NCBI RefSeq assembly: GCF_036226405.1
Contig: NZ_CP108464.1
Span: forward strand, 4,030,001-4,094,000
Direction of reading: 5' to 3'
Source of the DNA: Streptomyces sp. NBC_01260
Lineage (GTDB): Bacteria > Actinomycetota > Actinomycetes > Streptomycetales > Streptomycetaceae
Length of the DNA stretch: 64,000 nucleotides
This document shows positions 45,189 to 53,500 of this stretch, in pieces. Within the stretch, counting starts at the first letter, position 1, and the number at the start of each line of letters is the position of its first letter. The notes below the pieces were generated by a model. That model had not been told where the DNA came from. It searched no databases and saw only the letters and a program-made list of their open reading frames with translations. A program made the position numbers and the translations under genes.

Positions 45189-46694
45189 TCAGTCGGCGGC
45201 CGGAGTACCCGGAGTACCCCGGGGGCCCCACTCCACGCGCGGCCCCTCGACCGTGAGCGCGGCGTTGCGCGGCGGATGCGCGGCCGCGTGGCCCAGCACG
45301 AAGACGTCCGGCGCCCCGTCAAGCACCCCGCCCGACGGATCGTCCGATCCGTCGCGCCGCACACCGTCCCGCTCCGGCATCAGGATGTCCCGCACGACCA
45401 CGGCGCAGAGGTACAGCGTGCCGAGCAGATGCAGGGCGATGGCCAGCTGATAGCCCTCCGTCGGCAGGCCCTGGTGCTTGTCACCGCTCGTCGTGTAGGC
45501 GAGGTACATCCAGATCCCCAGGAAGTACATGACCTCGCACGCCTGCCAGATCAGGAAGTCCCGCCAGCGCGGCCGGGCCAGCACGGCGAGGGGGATCAGC
45601 CACAGCACGTACTGCGGTGAATAGACCTTGTTCACGAGGATGAACACCGCCACGACGAGGAACGCGAGCTGCGCGAACCGTGGCCTGCGCGGCGCTGTCA
45701 GCGTCAGCGCGCCGATGGCGGCGCACAGCGCGACCGTCGCCAGGGTCGAGACGGTGTTGACCGTGCTGACCTCGATGGCGGTACCGGTGCGCTGTGTGAT
45801 GATCAGCCAGAAGGAGCCGAAGTCGATCGAGCGCTCCTCACTGAAGGTGTAGAACTTCTTCCACCCCTCGGGCGCGAACACCATCACCGGCAGGTTGACC
45901 ACCAGCCAGGATGCCGCCGCGCCGAGCGTCGCCACCCCGAACGCCCGCCATTTCCCGGCCCGCCAGCACAACACGAAGGCCGGGCCCAGCAGGAGCACGG
46001 GATACAGCTTGGCGGCCGTGGCCAGCCCGATCAGGATGCCGAACGCCAACGGCCGGCTCCTGGACCACATGAGCATCGCCGCGGCCGTGAGAGCGACGGC
46101 CAGCAGATCCCAGTTGATCGTGGCGGTGAGGGCGAAGGCGGGCGCGAGCGCCACCAGGAGGCCGTCCCAGGGGCGGCGCCGGTGCGTGCGCGCGACACAC
46201 ACGGCGATGATCGCGGTGCAGATCATCAGCATGCCCGCGTTGACCAGCCAGTACACCTGCTCCTGGTGCTGGATCGAACCACCCGGGGTCAGCCAGGAGG
46301 CGATCTGCATGAACACCCCCGTCAGCACGGGGTACTCCAGATACTGCATATCGCCGGGCAGCCGGTCGAAGTAGGGCACCAGGCCGTCGGAGAAGCCGCG
46401 TCCGGCGTACAGATGCGGAATGTCCGAGTAGCAGGCGTGGGTGTACTGGGAGCCGGCGCCCTGGAACCAGGCCCAGTTGTAGCAGGGCAGCTTCTGCACC
46501 ATGCCGAGCGCGAACATCCCGAGCGCCACCAGCGCGACGGCGCCCACGGGGGTGAGCGCGGTACTGCCGAGCCGCGACCAGCGGCCCGACCTCCCACCGA
46601 TCAGCTCGCTGCCGGCCGCGGCGACCTCGTCCTCGCGCGTGGGCCGTACGACGGACCGTTCCTGATGCACGCTCGTGTCCTCTGCACTTGGCAT
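45189..46694 (-). CDS. GT87-like polyprenol-dependent membrane glycosyltransferase
   Basis: A 501-residue integral membrane protein of the DUF2029/GT87 (mannosyltransferase-like) group with about 10-11 TM helices. Landmarks are YAGRGFSDGLVPYFDRLPGD, QYLEYPVLTGVFMQIASWLT, ATAAKLYPVLLLGPAFVLCW and NKVYSPQYVLWLIPLAVLAR. The last is a hallmark of these enzymes. It probably transfers a sugar from polyprenyl phosphate to an extracytoplasmic acceptor. It lies next to femX and the class A PBP, consistent with an envelope role. Confidence 0.88.
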   Translation of the reverse strand: MPSAEDTSVHQERSVVRPTREDEVAAAGSELIGGRSGRWSRLGSTALTPVGAVALVALGMFALGMVQKLPCYNWAWFQGAGSQYTHACYSDIPHLYAGRGFSDGLVPYFDRLPGDMQYLEYPVLTGVFMQIASWLTPGGSIQHQEQVYWLVNAGMLMICTAIIAVCVARTHRRRPWDGLLVALAPAFALTATINWDLLAVALTAAAMLMWSRSRPLAFGILIGLATAAKLYPVLLLGPAFVLCWRAGKWRAFGVATLGAAASWLVVNLPVMVFAPEGWKKFYTFSEERSIDFGSFWLIITQRTGTAIEVSTVNTVSTLATVALCAAIGALTLTAPRRPRFAQLAFLVVAVFILVNKVYSPQYVLWLIPLAVLARPRWRDFLIWQACEVMYFLGIWMYLAYTTSGDKHQGLPTEGYQLAIALHLLGTLYLCAVVVRDILMPERDGVRRDGSDDPSGGVLDGAPDVFVLGHAAAHPPRNAALTVEGPRVEWGPRGTPGTPAAD

Positions 46695-46730
46695 GCCGCA
46701 CATCCTGCCGTACCGGGCTGTGCGAACGTC

Positions 46731-46764
46731 GAGGGCCGCCGCACCCTGGGGTGCGGCGGCCCTC
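46731..46764 (-). terminator. Terminator after the class A PBP gene
   Basis: GAGGGCCGCCGCACCC pairs perfectly with 46749-46764 across 2 bases, a 16-base stem. It lies 66 bases past the PBP stop codon and just before the start of the downstream glycosyltransferase gene. Confidence 0.85.
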
Positions 46765-46829
46765 GTCATGTCCCTCGGATCGCCTCGCGCCGGCCTGCGG
46801 GCCGGGCGAACGGTGCTGCCTGCCGGGCG

Positions 46830-49565
46830 CTACCCGGCCGGGCCACCGAAGATATTGCCGTTGCCGTTGCCATTGCCGTTGCCATTGCCGTTGCCATTAC
46901 CGCCGTCGCCGGGGGGCGGACTGGAGCCGCCGGGATCGCCGTTGCCCGCCGACGTGCCGGGCGTGCCGCCGGTCGTGCCGGAATCGGTGCCGCCGTTGTC
47001 CCCGCCCTCAGACGTACCGCCACCGTCGTTCTGGCAGGGCCAGTCCCATGTGCCACAGGTCTCGGACGGGTCGGGTGACGGAGAGGTCGGGGCACTCGGT
47101 GTGGGCGTGTCGGACGGCGACGGGGGCGGGCTCGGGGGAGGCGTGTAGCTGGGCGTCGGCTCGGGGCTGCTCGCGCCGCCTCCGTAGAGCGTCTCGCCGA
47201 TCGGCTCCGCCTTCGGGAACGCCACGACCTTCTCGTTCTTCATCGCTTCGGCCATGTAGTCGTGCCAGATCTGGGCCGGGAACGAGGCGCCGTGGATCTT
47301 CTCCTCACCGCCGGTCCCGTACATCTTCTCGAATTTGCGGTTCTTGTGCTTCTCGTTGTCGTCCAGCCGGTACATGCTGATCGCGGTCGACAACTGCGGG
47401 GTGTAGCCGACGAACCAGGCGGAGAGGTTGTCGTCCGTCGTACCCGTCTTGCCCGCCACATCACGGCCCGGGAGCTTGGCGGGCGTACCCGTGCCCTTCT
47501 CGACGACGTTCTTGAGCACGTCGGTCACGTTGTCGGCGACGACATTGTCGAAGGCGTGCTTGGTGACCGTCTCGTGCTGGTAGATCACGTTGCCGAGCTT
47601 CTTCACCTGGGTGACCGAGAACGGCTCGCGCTGCTGGCCGCTGGCCGCGAACGTGGCGTACGCGCCGGCCATCCGGATCACGCTCGGCGAGGACGTACCG
47701 ATGGAGAACGACGGAACGTTCGAGTCCGCCATGTTCCTGTCGTCCTTCAGACCGGCCGCCATGGCCGCCTTCTTCACCTTGTCGGTGCCTACGTCCATGC
47801 CCAGCTGGACGTAGGGGGAGTTGGCGGACCACTGCATGGCCTCACGAAGGGTGATGTCGCCTCGCGACTCGTTCCCGTCGTTGGTCTGCAGCCACTCCTT
47901 GCCGTTCTCGTCGGTCCAGATGTCGCCGTTGTACTTCTTGATCTTGAGCTTGTTGTCGGCGTTGTAGATGCTCTTCGGCGAGACCTTCTTACGCTGCGAA
48001 TCGCCCTGATCCGCAATGCCCGCGGGGTCCCGCTTCCCGTACTCCATCGCGGCTGCCAGCACGAAGGGCTTGAAGGTCGAACCGACCGCGGCGCCCGTCG
48101 GGTCGGCGTTGTTGGTGTAGTGCTGGGTCGCGTCCTTGCCGCCGTAGATCGCCTTGATGGCGCCGGTCTCCGGATCGACCGACCCGCCACCGAACTGGAC
48201 GTGAGTGTCCTTGTCGGGGCGCTTCTTGGGGTCCATCTTCTCGTCGTAGACCCTCTTGACCGCCTTGTTGAGCTGTCCGACCTTCTCCCTGTCGAAGGTC
48301 GTGTGGATCTCGTACCCGCCCTGGCTGAGCATTTCGGCGGTGACGTGGTGAGTGTTGTTGTTGAGGAAGTACGACTTGGCGAGGTCGACCAGGTAGCCGG
48401 TCTGGCCGCCCAGCTGGGCGTCCTTCTTCGGCGGATCGGGCATCGGGAAGTCCTGGTACTTGTCGCGCTCGGACTTCTTCATCCGGCCGTCCTTCACCTC
48501 TTCGTCGAGGATCCACTTCCAGCGCTTCGTCGCCCGGTCCAGGTTCTTCTCCCGGGTGGCTTCCTTCGGGTCGACCTCCGGGACACCGGCCGGGTCGTAG
48601 TAGCCGGCGCCCTTGAGCAGGGTCGCGAGGAAGGCGCACTGGCTCGGGTTCAGGTTCTTGGCGTCCTTGCCGTAGTACGTACGGGCCGCCGCCTGGAGAC
48701 CTGACGCGCCCCGTCCGTAGTACGAGACGTTGAGGTACCCGGCCATGACCGTCTTCTTGTCCTCCTCCTTGCCGACCTTCAGCGTGATGAAGAGCTCCTC
48801 GAACTTCCGGCTCAGGGTCTGTTCCTGGGAGAGCCGCGAGTTCTTGACGTACTGCTGGGTGATGGTCGAGCCACCCTGGGTCTGGCCGCCCTTGGCCATG
48901 TTGACCAGGGCGCGCGCGATACCCATCGGGTCGATGCCCTTGTCGTGGTCGAAGGACTTGTTCTCCGCCGAGATGACCGCGTTGCGCATCGCCTCGGGGA
49001 TCTGCTCGTAGCCGATGACCTGCCGGTTGACCTCACCACCGGTGGCGACCATCTGTGTGTTGTCGGCCCAGTAGTAGACGTTGTTCTCCGCCTTCGCGGC
49101 CGCCTTCACCTCGGGCTTGGCGACCATCGCGTACGCGAGGCCGGCGAGTCCCATCAGAAGGCCGAGGAAGCCGATGCAGAGGCTGGAGACCAGCCTCCAC
49201 GACGGCACCCAGCGCCGCACGCCGTACTTACCGGCACGCGGGTAGTCGATGAAGCGTTTCTTGGCCGGGCGCTGGTTTCCGCGCCCGCGGCCCCGGTCGG
49301 GGCCCTCCGGCCCGTCGCCGCCACCGCCGCGGCGGCGCCCTCCGCCGTCGGAACCACCGCGGCCGCCGGAGCCGCGCTGGGCGGCCCGTCTCGCAGCGGC
49401 ACGCCCGCCGTACGGGGCGTCCTCGCCGTGCGAACCGGAAGGTGACTCAGATGTGACTCCGTGTGACGGTGCCGCGCGGCGTCCTGAGGACTGCTGGGTG
49501 GCTCGTCTGGTCGCGGCGCGCCCGCCACCTTGCGGTTGCGGCGTTTTGCGACGGTGCTCGCTCAT
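46830..49565 (-). CDS. Class A penicillin-binding protein (glycosyltransferase-transpeptidase)
   Basis: A 911-residue bifunctional peptidoglycan synthase. An Arg/Gly-rich cytosolic head (about 1-125) leads to one TM helix (LVSSLCIGFLGLLMGLAGLA). The GT51 domain has ISAENKSFDHDKGID and GGSTITQQYVKN. The transpeptidase has the catalytic STFK (AAVGSTFKPFVLA), SANSPYVQ (SxN) and AGKTGTTDD (KTG). A low-complexity Pro/Ser/Gly/Asn tail of about 140 residues ends in a (GN)n tract. The ATG at 49565 has GAGGAG upstream; a longer frame to 49736 is non-coding in character. It is one of several class A PBPs expected in Streptomyces. Confidence 0.95.
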   Translation of the reverse strand: MSEHRRKTPQPQGGGRAATRRATQQSSGRRAAPSHGVTSESPSGSHGEDAPYGGRAAARRAAQRGSGGRGGSDGGGRRRGGGGDGPEGPDRGRGRGNQRPAKKRFIDYPRAGKYGVRRWVPSWRLVSSLCIGFLGLLMGLAGLAYAMVAKPEVKAAAKAENNVYYWADNTQMVATGGEVNRQVIGYEQIPEAMRNAVISAENKSFDHDKGIDPMGIARALVNMAKGGQTQGGSTITQQYVKNSRLSQEQTLSRKFEELFITLKVGKEEDKKTVMAGYLNVSYYGRGASGLQAAARTYYGKDAKNLNPSQCAFLATLLKGAGYYDPAGVPEVDPKEATREKNLDRATKRWKWILDEEVKDGRMKKSERDKYQDFPMPDPPKKDAQLGGQTGYLVDLAKSYFLNNNTHHVTAEMLSQGGYEIHTTFDREKVGQLNKAVKRVYDEKMDPKKRPDKDTHVQFGGGSVDPETGAIKAIYGGKDATQHYTNNADPTGAAVGSTFKPFVLAAAMEYGKRDPAGIADQGDSQRKKVSPKSIYNADNKLKIKKYNGDIWTDENGKEWLQTNDGNESRGDITLREAMQWSANSPYVQLGMDVGTDKVKKAAMAAGLKDDRNMADSNVPSFSIGTSSPSVIRMAGAYATFAASGQQREPFSVTQVKKLGNVIYQHETVTKHAFDNVVADNVTDVLKNVVEKGTGTPAKLPGRDVAGKTGTTDDNLSAWFVGYTPQLSTAISMYRLDDNEKHKNRKFEKMYGTGGEEKIHGASFPAQIWHDYMAEAMKNEKVVAFPKAEPIGETLYGGGASSPEPTPSYTPPPSPPPSPSDTPTPSAPTSPSPDPSETCGTWDWPCQNDGGGTSEGGDNGGTDSGTTGGTPGTSAGNGDPGGSSPPPGDGGNGNGNGNGNGNGNGNIFGGPAG
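46855..46900 (-). repeat. Hexanucleotide repeat encoding a Gly-Asn tail in the PBP
   Basis: About seven tandem units of GGCAAC/GGCAAT (read on the minus strand) encode alternating Gly and Asn at the C-terminus of the PBP. Such a tract is prone to length change by replication slippage and keeps the reading frame. Confidence 0.85.
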
Positions 49566-49966
49566 CGAACGACTACTCCTCGGGCAGGCGAGAACGCCTG
49601 GAAGCGGCAGTTGAGATCCGGTCCCCCCGAATGACGGACCATCCCTGCGACGGGCTCGTCCGCAGTGCATCCGGTCAGTCCGCGGAGACTGACGCGGTCG
49701 GGCGTCACACGGTTCCCGGTGGTCTGCATGCCGCACAGACTACGCACGGTCAAAACCCGCCTAGGACCGAACTTCACCTCAAATTACGCAAGTCGGTTCC
49801 TAAGAATTAGCGATGTGACGCCGCTCACTAAGGCCCCCCTTGCCCCAACCCGGAGTCCGATCTATCGTGCTGATGTATCGAGTCGATACATCAGCTCGGT
49901 ACATCGGCTCGGCATATCGGCTGAGCACAGGGACAGCGAGAGCACTCGGAGAAGGAGGAGGCGAGG
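49566..49966. other. Intergenic region between PBP and PadR genes
   Basis: 401 bases separating divergent genes, with no supported coding frame. The part nearest PadR holds the operator-like palindrome listed next. The middle (49780-49820) is locally AT-rich and probably contains the PBP promoter; I could not fix its elements. Confidence 0.55.
49871..49893. promoter_or_regulatory. PadR-type operator palindrome
   Basis: TGATGTATCGA-G-TCGATACATCA, a perfect palindrome with 11-base arms, 73 bases before the PadR start codon. It contains the ATGT...ACAT pattern typical of PadR sites, and is followed by related partial copies (TCGGTACATCGG, TCGGCATATCGG) up to 49920. Autoregulation is likely. Confidence 0.75.
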
Positions 49967-50671
49967 TTGAGCAGACGCTCCGGCATCCTCGAGTTCGCTG
50001 TCCTCGGACTGCTTCGTGAGTCCCCGATGCACGGCTACGAGCTGCGTAAACGTCTCAACACATCGCTGGGGATCTTCCGTGCTTTCAGCTACGGAACCCT
50101 CTATCCCTGCCTCAAGACGCTGGTCGCCAACGGCTGGTTGATCGAGGAGCCGGGAAACGCTCCGGCAGATCTTCCGCCCGGCTCCGGCCGTGCTGTGGCC
50201 CCTTCCTCTTCTCTGGCAGGGCGCCGCGCCAAGATCGTCTATCGATTGACGGCGGAAGGTAAGGAGCACTTCGAAGAGCTGCTCTCGCACACCGGCCCCG
50301 ACTCCTGGGAGGACGAGCACTTCGCTGCTCGTTTCGCCTTCTTCGGACAGACGGAGCACGAGGTGCGGATGCGGGTGCTGGAAGGCCGTCGCAGCCGGCT
50401 GGAGGAACGTCTCGAGAAGATGAGCGCCTCTCTGGCCCGCACCCGCGAGCGACTCGACGACTACACACTTGAGCTTCAGCGACACGGCATGGAGTCCGTG
50501 GAGCGCGAAGTGCGCTGGCTGAACGAGCTCATCGAGAGCGAGCGGTCGGGACGGGATCAGCGACGATCCTCGCCCGAGGGCTCAGCTCAGCAGAACACCG
50601 CAGGAGAGCCGGACGGCCTGCCCCGGCGGGGTAACAACCCGCCGGATCCGTCCGGCGACACCGCCAAGTGA
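49967..50671 (+). CDS. PadR-family transcriptional regulator
   Basis: A 234-residue regulator. The PadR winged helix is [20 protein letters not shown], then [20 protein letters not shown] and [18 protein letters not shown] coiled-coil domain (about 130-200: [20 protein letters not shown]) and a polar tail follow. The start is a TTG at 49967, chosen because GGAGGAGGCGAGG lies directly upstream and no ATG or GTG fits. It precedes ino1, from which it is separated by a hairpin, so it may control inositol synthesis as well as itself. Confidence 0.9.
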   Translation: MSRRSGILEFAVLGLLRESPMHGYELRKRLNTSLGIFRAFSYGTLYPCLKTLVANGWLIEEPGNAPADLPPGSGRAVAPSSSLAGRRAKIVYRLTAEGKEHFEELLSHTGPDSWEDEHFAARFAFFGQTEHEVRMRVLEGRRSRLEERLEKMSASLARTRERLDDYTLELQRHGMESVEREVRWLNELIESERSGRDQRRSSPEGSAQQNTAGEPDGLPRRGNNPPDPSGDTAK

Positions 50672-50697
50672 GGTCCCCGCAGATCCGCGGGGACCTC
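50670..50697 (+). terminator. Hairpin between PadR gene and ino1
   Basis: GAGGTCCCCGC / GCGGGGACCTC, an 11-base perfect stem with a 6-base loop, overlapping the PadR stop codon and ending 36 bases before the ino1 ATG. It could terminate, attenuate or stabilise the message. Confidence 0.7.
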
Positions 50698-50733
50698 ATC
50701 AGGAACATCCATTACACACAGGGAGCAACCGGA

Positions 50734-51816
50734 ATGGGTTCGGTTCGCGTAGCCATCGTCGGCGTGGGCAACTGCGCCGCCTCGCTGGTCCAGGGCGTCG
50801 AGTACTACAAGGACGCCGATCCGGCCGGCAAGGTGCCCGGTCTGATGCACGTCCAGTTCGGCGAGTACCACGTACGGGACGTCGAGTTCGTCGCCGCCTT
50901 CGACGTCGACGCGAAGAAGGTCGGCCTCGACCTCTCGGACGCCATCGGCGCCAGCGAGAACAACACCATCAAGCTCTGCGACGTGCCGAACGCCGGACTG
51001 ACCGTCCAGCGTGGCCACACCCACGACGGGCTCGGCAAGTACTACCGCGAGACCATCGAGGAGTCGACCGAGGCCCCGGTCGACATCGTCCAGATCCTCA
51101 AGGACCGCAAGGTCGACGTGCTGGTCTGCTACCTGCCCGTCGGTTCCGAGGTCGCTGCGAAGTTCTACGCGCAGTGCGCCATCGACGCCAAGGTCGCGTT
51201 CGTCAACGCCCTCCCGGTCTTCATCGCCGGCACCAAGGAGTGGGCGGACAAGTTCACCGAGGCCGGTGTCCCGATCGTCGGCGACGACATCAAGTCGCAG
51301 GTCGGCGCCACCATCACGCACCGCGTGATGGCGAAGCTGTTCGAGGACCGGGGCGTTGTCCTGGACCGCACGATGCAGCTGAACGTCGGCGGCAACATGG
51401 ACTTCAAGAACATGCTCGAGCGTGAGCGCCTTGAGTCCAAGAAGATCTCCAAGACGCAGGCCGTCACCTCGCAGATCCGTGACCGCGAGCTCGGTGCGGA
51501 CAACGTCCACATCGGCCCGTCGGACTACGTGGCCTGGCTGGACGACCGCAAGTGGGCGTACGTGCGCCTTGAGGGCCGCGCCTTCGGTGACGTTCCGCTG
51601 AACCTGGAGTACAAGCTCGAGGTCTGGGACTCCCCGAACTCGGCCGGTGTCATCATCGACGCCGTCCGCGCTGCGAAGATCGCCAAGGACCGCGGCATCG
51701 GCGGCCCGATCCTCTCCGCGTCCTCGTACTTCATGAAGTCCCCGCCGGTCCAGTACTTCGACGACGAGGCTCGCGAGAACGTCGAGAAGTTCATCAAGGG
51801 CGAGGTCTCCAACTGA
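50734..51816 (+). CDS. ino1: Inositol-3-phosphate synthase
   Basis: A 360-residue NAD-dependent enzyme converting glucose-6-phosphate to 1L-myo-inositol-1-phosphate, the entry to mycothiol and phosphatidylinositol in actinomycetes. Visible are the NAD motif [64 protein letters not shown] and [17 protein letters not shown], all typical of the short bacterial type. GGGAG precedes the ATG. Codon bias is very strong, suggesting high expression. Confidence 0.97.
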   Translation: MGSVRVAIVGVGNCAASLVQGVEYYKDADPAGKVPGLMHVQFGEYHVRDVEFVAAFDVDAKKVGLDLSDAIGASENNTIKLCDVPNAGLTVQRGHTHDGLGKYYRETIEESTEAPVDIVQILKDRKVDVLVCYLPVGSEVAAKFYAQCAIDAKVAFVNALPVFIAGTKEWADKFTEAGVPIVGDDIKSQVGATITHRVMAKLFEDRGVVLDRTMQLNVGGNMDFKNMLERERLESKKISKTQAVTSQIRDRELGADNVHIGPSDYVAWLDDRKWAYVRLEGRAFGDVPLNLEYKLEVWDSPNSAGVIIDAVRAAKIAKDRGIGGPILSASSYFMKSPPVQYFDDEARENVEKFIKGEVSN

Positions 51817-51925
51817 CGCCACCTGAATAGGGCCTCCTGTCTGGTTCAGGCCGAATCCAGACGAACGGCCCCAGGTACGTCGGCGCGGCGCAGCGGGGAG
51901 CGGTAACGCTCCTTGGCTCCCGCAC

Positions 51926-51966
51926 CGTTGAGGGTCCCCGGGCAATCCGCCCGGGGACCCTCAACG
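51926..51966 (+). terminator. Terminator after ino1
   Basis: An 18-base perfect stem (51926-51943 with 51949-51966) and a 5-base loop. A smaller hairpin GGAGCG-GTAA-CGCTCC sits at 51897-51912. The large stem ends only 18 bases before the next start codon. Confidence 0.9.
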
Positions 51967-51984
51967 TATGTGACCCTTGCTCCC

Positions 51985-53253
51985 ATGCCCGTCGTGCGTG
52001 ACCTGTGCGTTCTCCTGCGTCTTCGGAACTTCCGCCGCCTGCTGGCCGTACGGGTGCTGTCCCAGTCGGCCGACGGCGTCTATCAGGTGGCCCTCGCGAC
52101 GCACGTGGTCTTCTCCCCGGAGAAACAGGCATCGGCGGGCGCCATCGCCTCCGCGATGGCCGTACTCCTGTTGCCCTACTCACTCATCGGCCCGTTCGCC
52201 GGAGTGCTGCTGGACCGCTGGCCCCGCCGTCAGGTCTTCCTCTACGGCAATCTGCTGCGCGCCGCACTCGCGTGCTGCACCGCACTCCTGATCATCGGCT
52301 CCGCCCCCGACTGGCTCTTCTACGCCTCGGCCCTGTGTGTCACCGCGGTGAACCGCTTCGTCCTGGCCGGCCTCTCCGCCGCCCTGCCGCGTGTCGTCGA
52401 CCGGGACCGGTTGGTGCTGGCCAACTCCCTCTCCCCGACCGCGGGCACACTCGCCGCGACGGCGGGCGGTGGCCTCGCCTTCGTCGTACGACTGCTGCTG
52501 GCGGACTCCGATGCGGCGGTGGTGTTGCTGGGAGCGGGGCTCTACCTTGCCTCGGCGGTAGCGTCCCTGAGCCTTGCCACCGGACTTCTCGGACCGGAGC
52601 GGAGCAGCGGCCGTCTCCACCTGAGCAGGGCCCTGGCCACGACCGCCCGCGGGCTCGGCGCCGGACTGCGCCATCTGGCGGAACGCAAGCATGCCGCACG
52701 GGCGCTGGCCGCCATAACGGTGATCCGCTTCTGTTACGGGGCGCTGACCGTCACGGTCCTGATGCTGTGCCGGTACGCCTGGGCCGACACCGAGTCCCAC
52801 GGACTGGCCCTGCTCGGGCTGGCGGTGGGCGTATCCGGTGCGGGGTTCTTCGCGGCGGCGGTGCTGTCCCCCTGGGCCGTGGCACGGCTCGGCCGGTTCC
52901 GCTGGATGATGGTGTGCGCGGCGGCGGCCGCCGTCCTTGAGCCGGCACTGGGGCTGTGGTTCACCCCCGCGCCGGTGCTCGTCGCCGCGTTCGTGCTCGG
53001 ACTCGTCACCCAGGGGGCGAAGATCGCGACGGACACGGTGGTGCAGACCTCGGTGGACGATGCCTTCCGCGGCCGGATCTTCTCGCTCTACGACGTGCTG
53101 TTCAACGTGGCGTTCGTGGGCGCCGCCGCAGTCTCCGCCCTGGTCCTGCCTCCTGACGGGAAGTCGGCAGCGGTCGTGATCGGAGTGGCCGTGCTCTACG
53201 CCGTGGTGGCCGCGGCCCTGTTCCGCTGGAGCCGGGCCGGTGAGGTTCTATAG
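51985..53253 (+). CDS. MFS transporter
   Basis: A 422-residue protein with about 12 hydrophobic helices. It has the MFS loop-2 region GVLLDRWPRRQVFLYGNLLR and the N-terminal LLRLRNFRRLLAVRVLSQSA seen in the MFS_3/enterobactin-exporter-like group. The ATG at 51985 is the first in-frame start after the ino1 terminator; there is no clear ribosome binding site. Substrate is unknown. It converges on cca across a pair of parS palindromes. Confidence 0.9.
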   Translation: MPVVRDLCVLLRLRNFRRLLAVRVLSQSADGVYQVALATHVVFSPEKQASAGAIASAMAVLLLPYSLIGPFAGVLLDRWPRRQVFLYGNLLRAALACCTALLIIGSAPDWLFYASALCVTAVNRFVLAGLSAALPRVVDRDRLVLANSLSPTAGTLAATAGGGLAFVVRLLLADSDAAVVLLGAGLYLASAVASLSLATGLLGPERSSGRLHLSRALATTARGLGAGLRHLAERKHAARALAAITVIRFCYGALTVTVLMLCRYAWADTESHGLALLGLAVGVSGAGFFAAAVLSPWAVARLGRFRWMMVCAAAAAVLEPALGLWFTPAPVLVAAFVLGLVTQGAKIATDTVVQTSVDDAFRGRIFSLYDVLFNVAFVGAAAVSALVLPPDGKSAAVVIGVAVLYAVVAAALFRWSRAGEVL

Positions 53254-53393
53254 CGCGCGTGCCCGCATCACGGTCAGCAACCCTGAGGGCAGCCCGCCAG
53301 GCGGTCCGCCCTCGCAGGGGATGCCGCTGGTGCTTTGCCTCAGGCCGATCAAGCCGACGGGCTGATCCCCCGGCGCCGGACGCAGAACCGGCC

Positions 53394-53425
53394 GAGGGTG
53401 CTGTTTCACGTGAAACAGCACCCTC
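53394..53425. terminator. 32-base palindrome with parS at its centre
   Basis: GAGGGTG-CTGTTTCACGTGAAACAG-CACCCTC is a perfect palindrome in the convergent MFS/cca gap, able to form a hairpin in either transcript. Confidence 0.6.
53403..53416. promoter_or_regulatory. parS: parS centromere site (6)
   Basis: Exact GTTTCACGTGAAAC within the first of two extended palindromes between the MFS gene and cca. Confidence 0.96.
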
Positions 53426-53435
53426 AGCGTATGCA

Positions 53436-53471
53436 CTGCCGGTCATGTTTCACGTGAAACATGACCGGCAG
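53436..53471. terminator. 36-base palindrome with parS at its centre
   Basis: CTGCCGGTCAT (53436-53446) and ATGACCGGCAG (53461-53471) flank parS site 7, a perfect 36-base palindrome. It lies 29 bases from the cca stop codon and is probably also its terminator. Confidence 0.65.
53447..53460. promoter_or_regulatory. parS: parS centromere site (7)
   Basis: Exact GTTTCACGTGAAAC, extended to TGTTTCACGTGAAACA, 44 bases after site 6. Confidence 0.96.
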
Positions 53472-53500
53472 CCCTCGCGGCCGTACCGCCTTCGCGGGGC

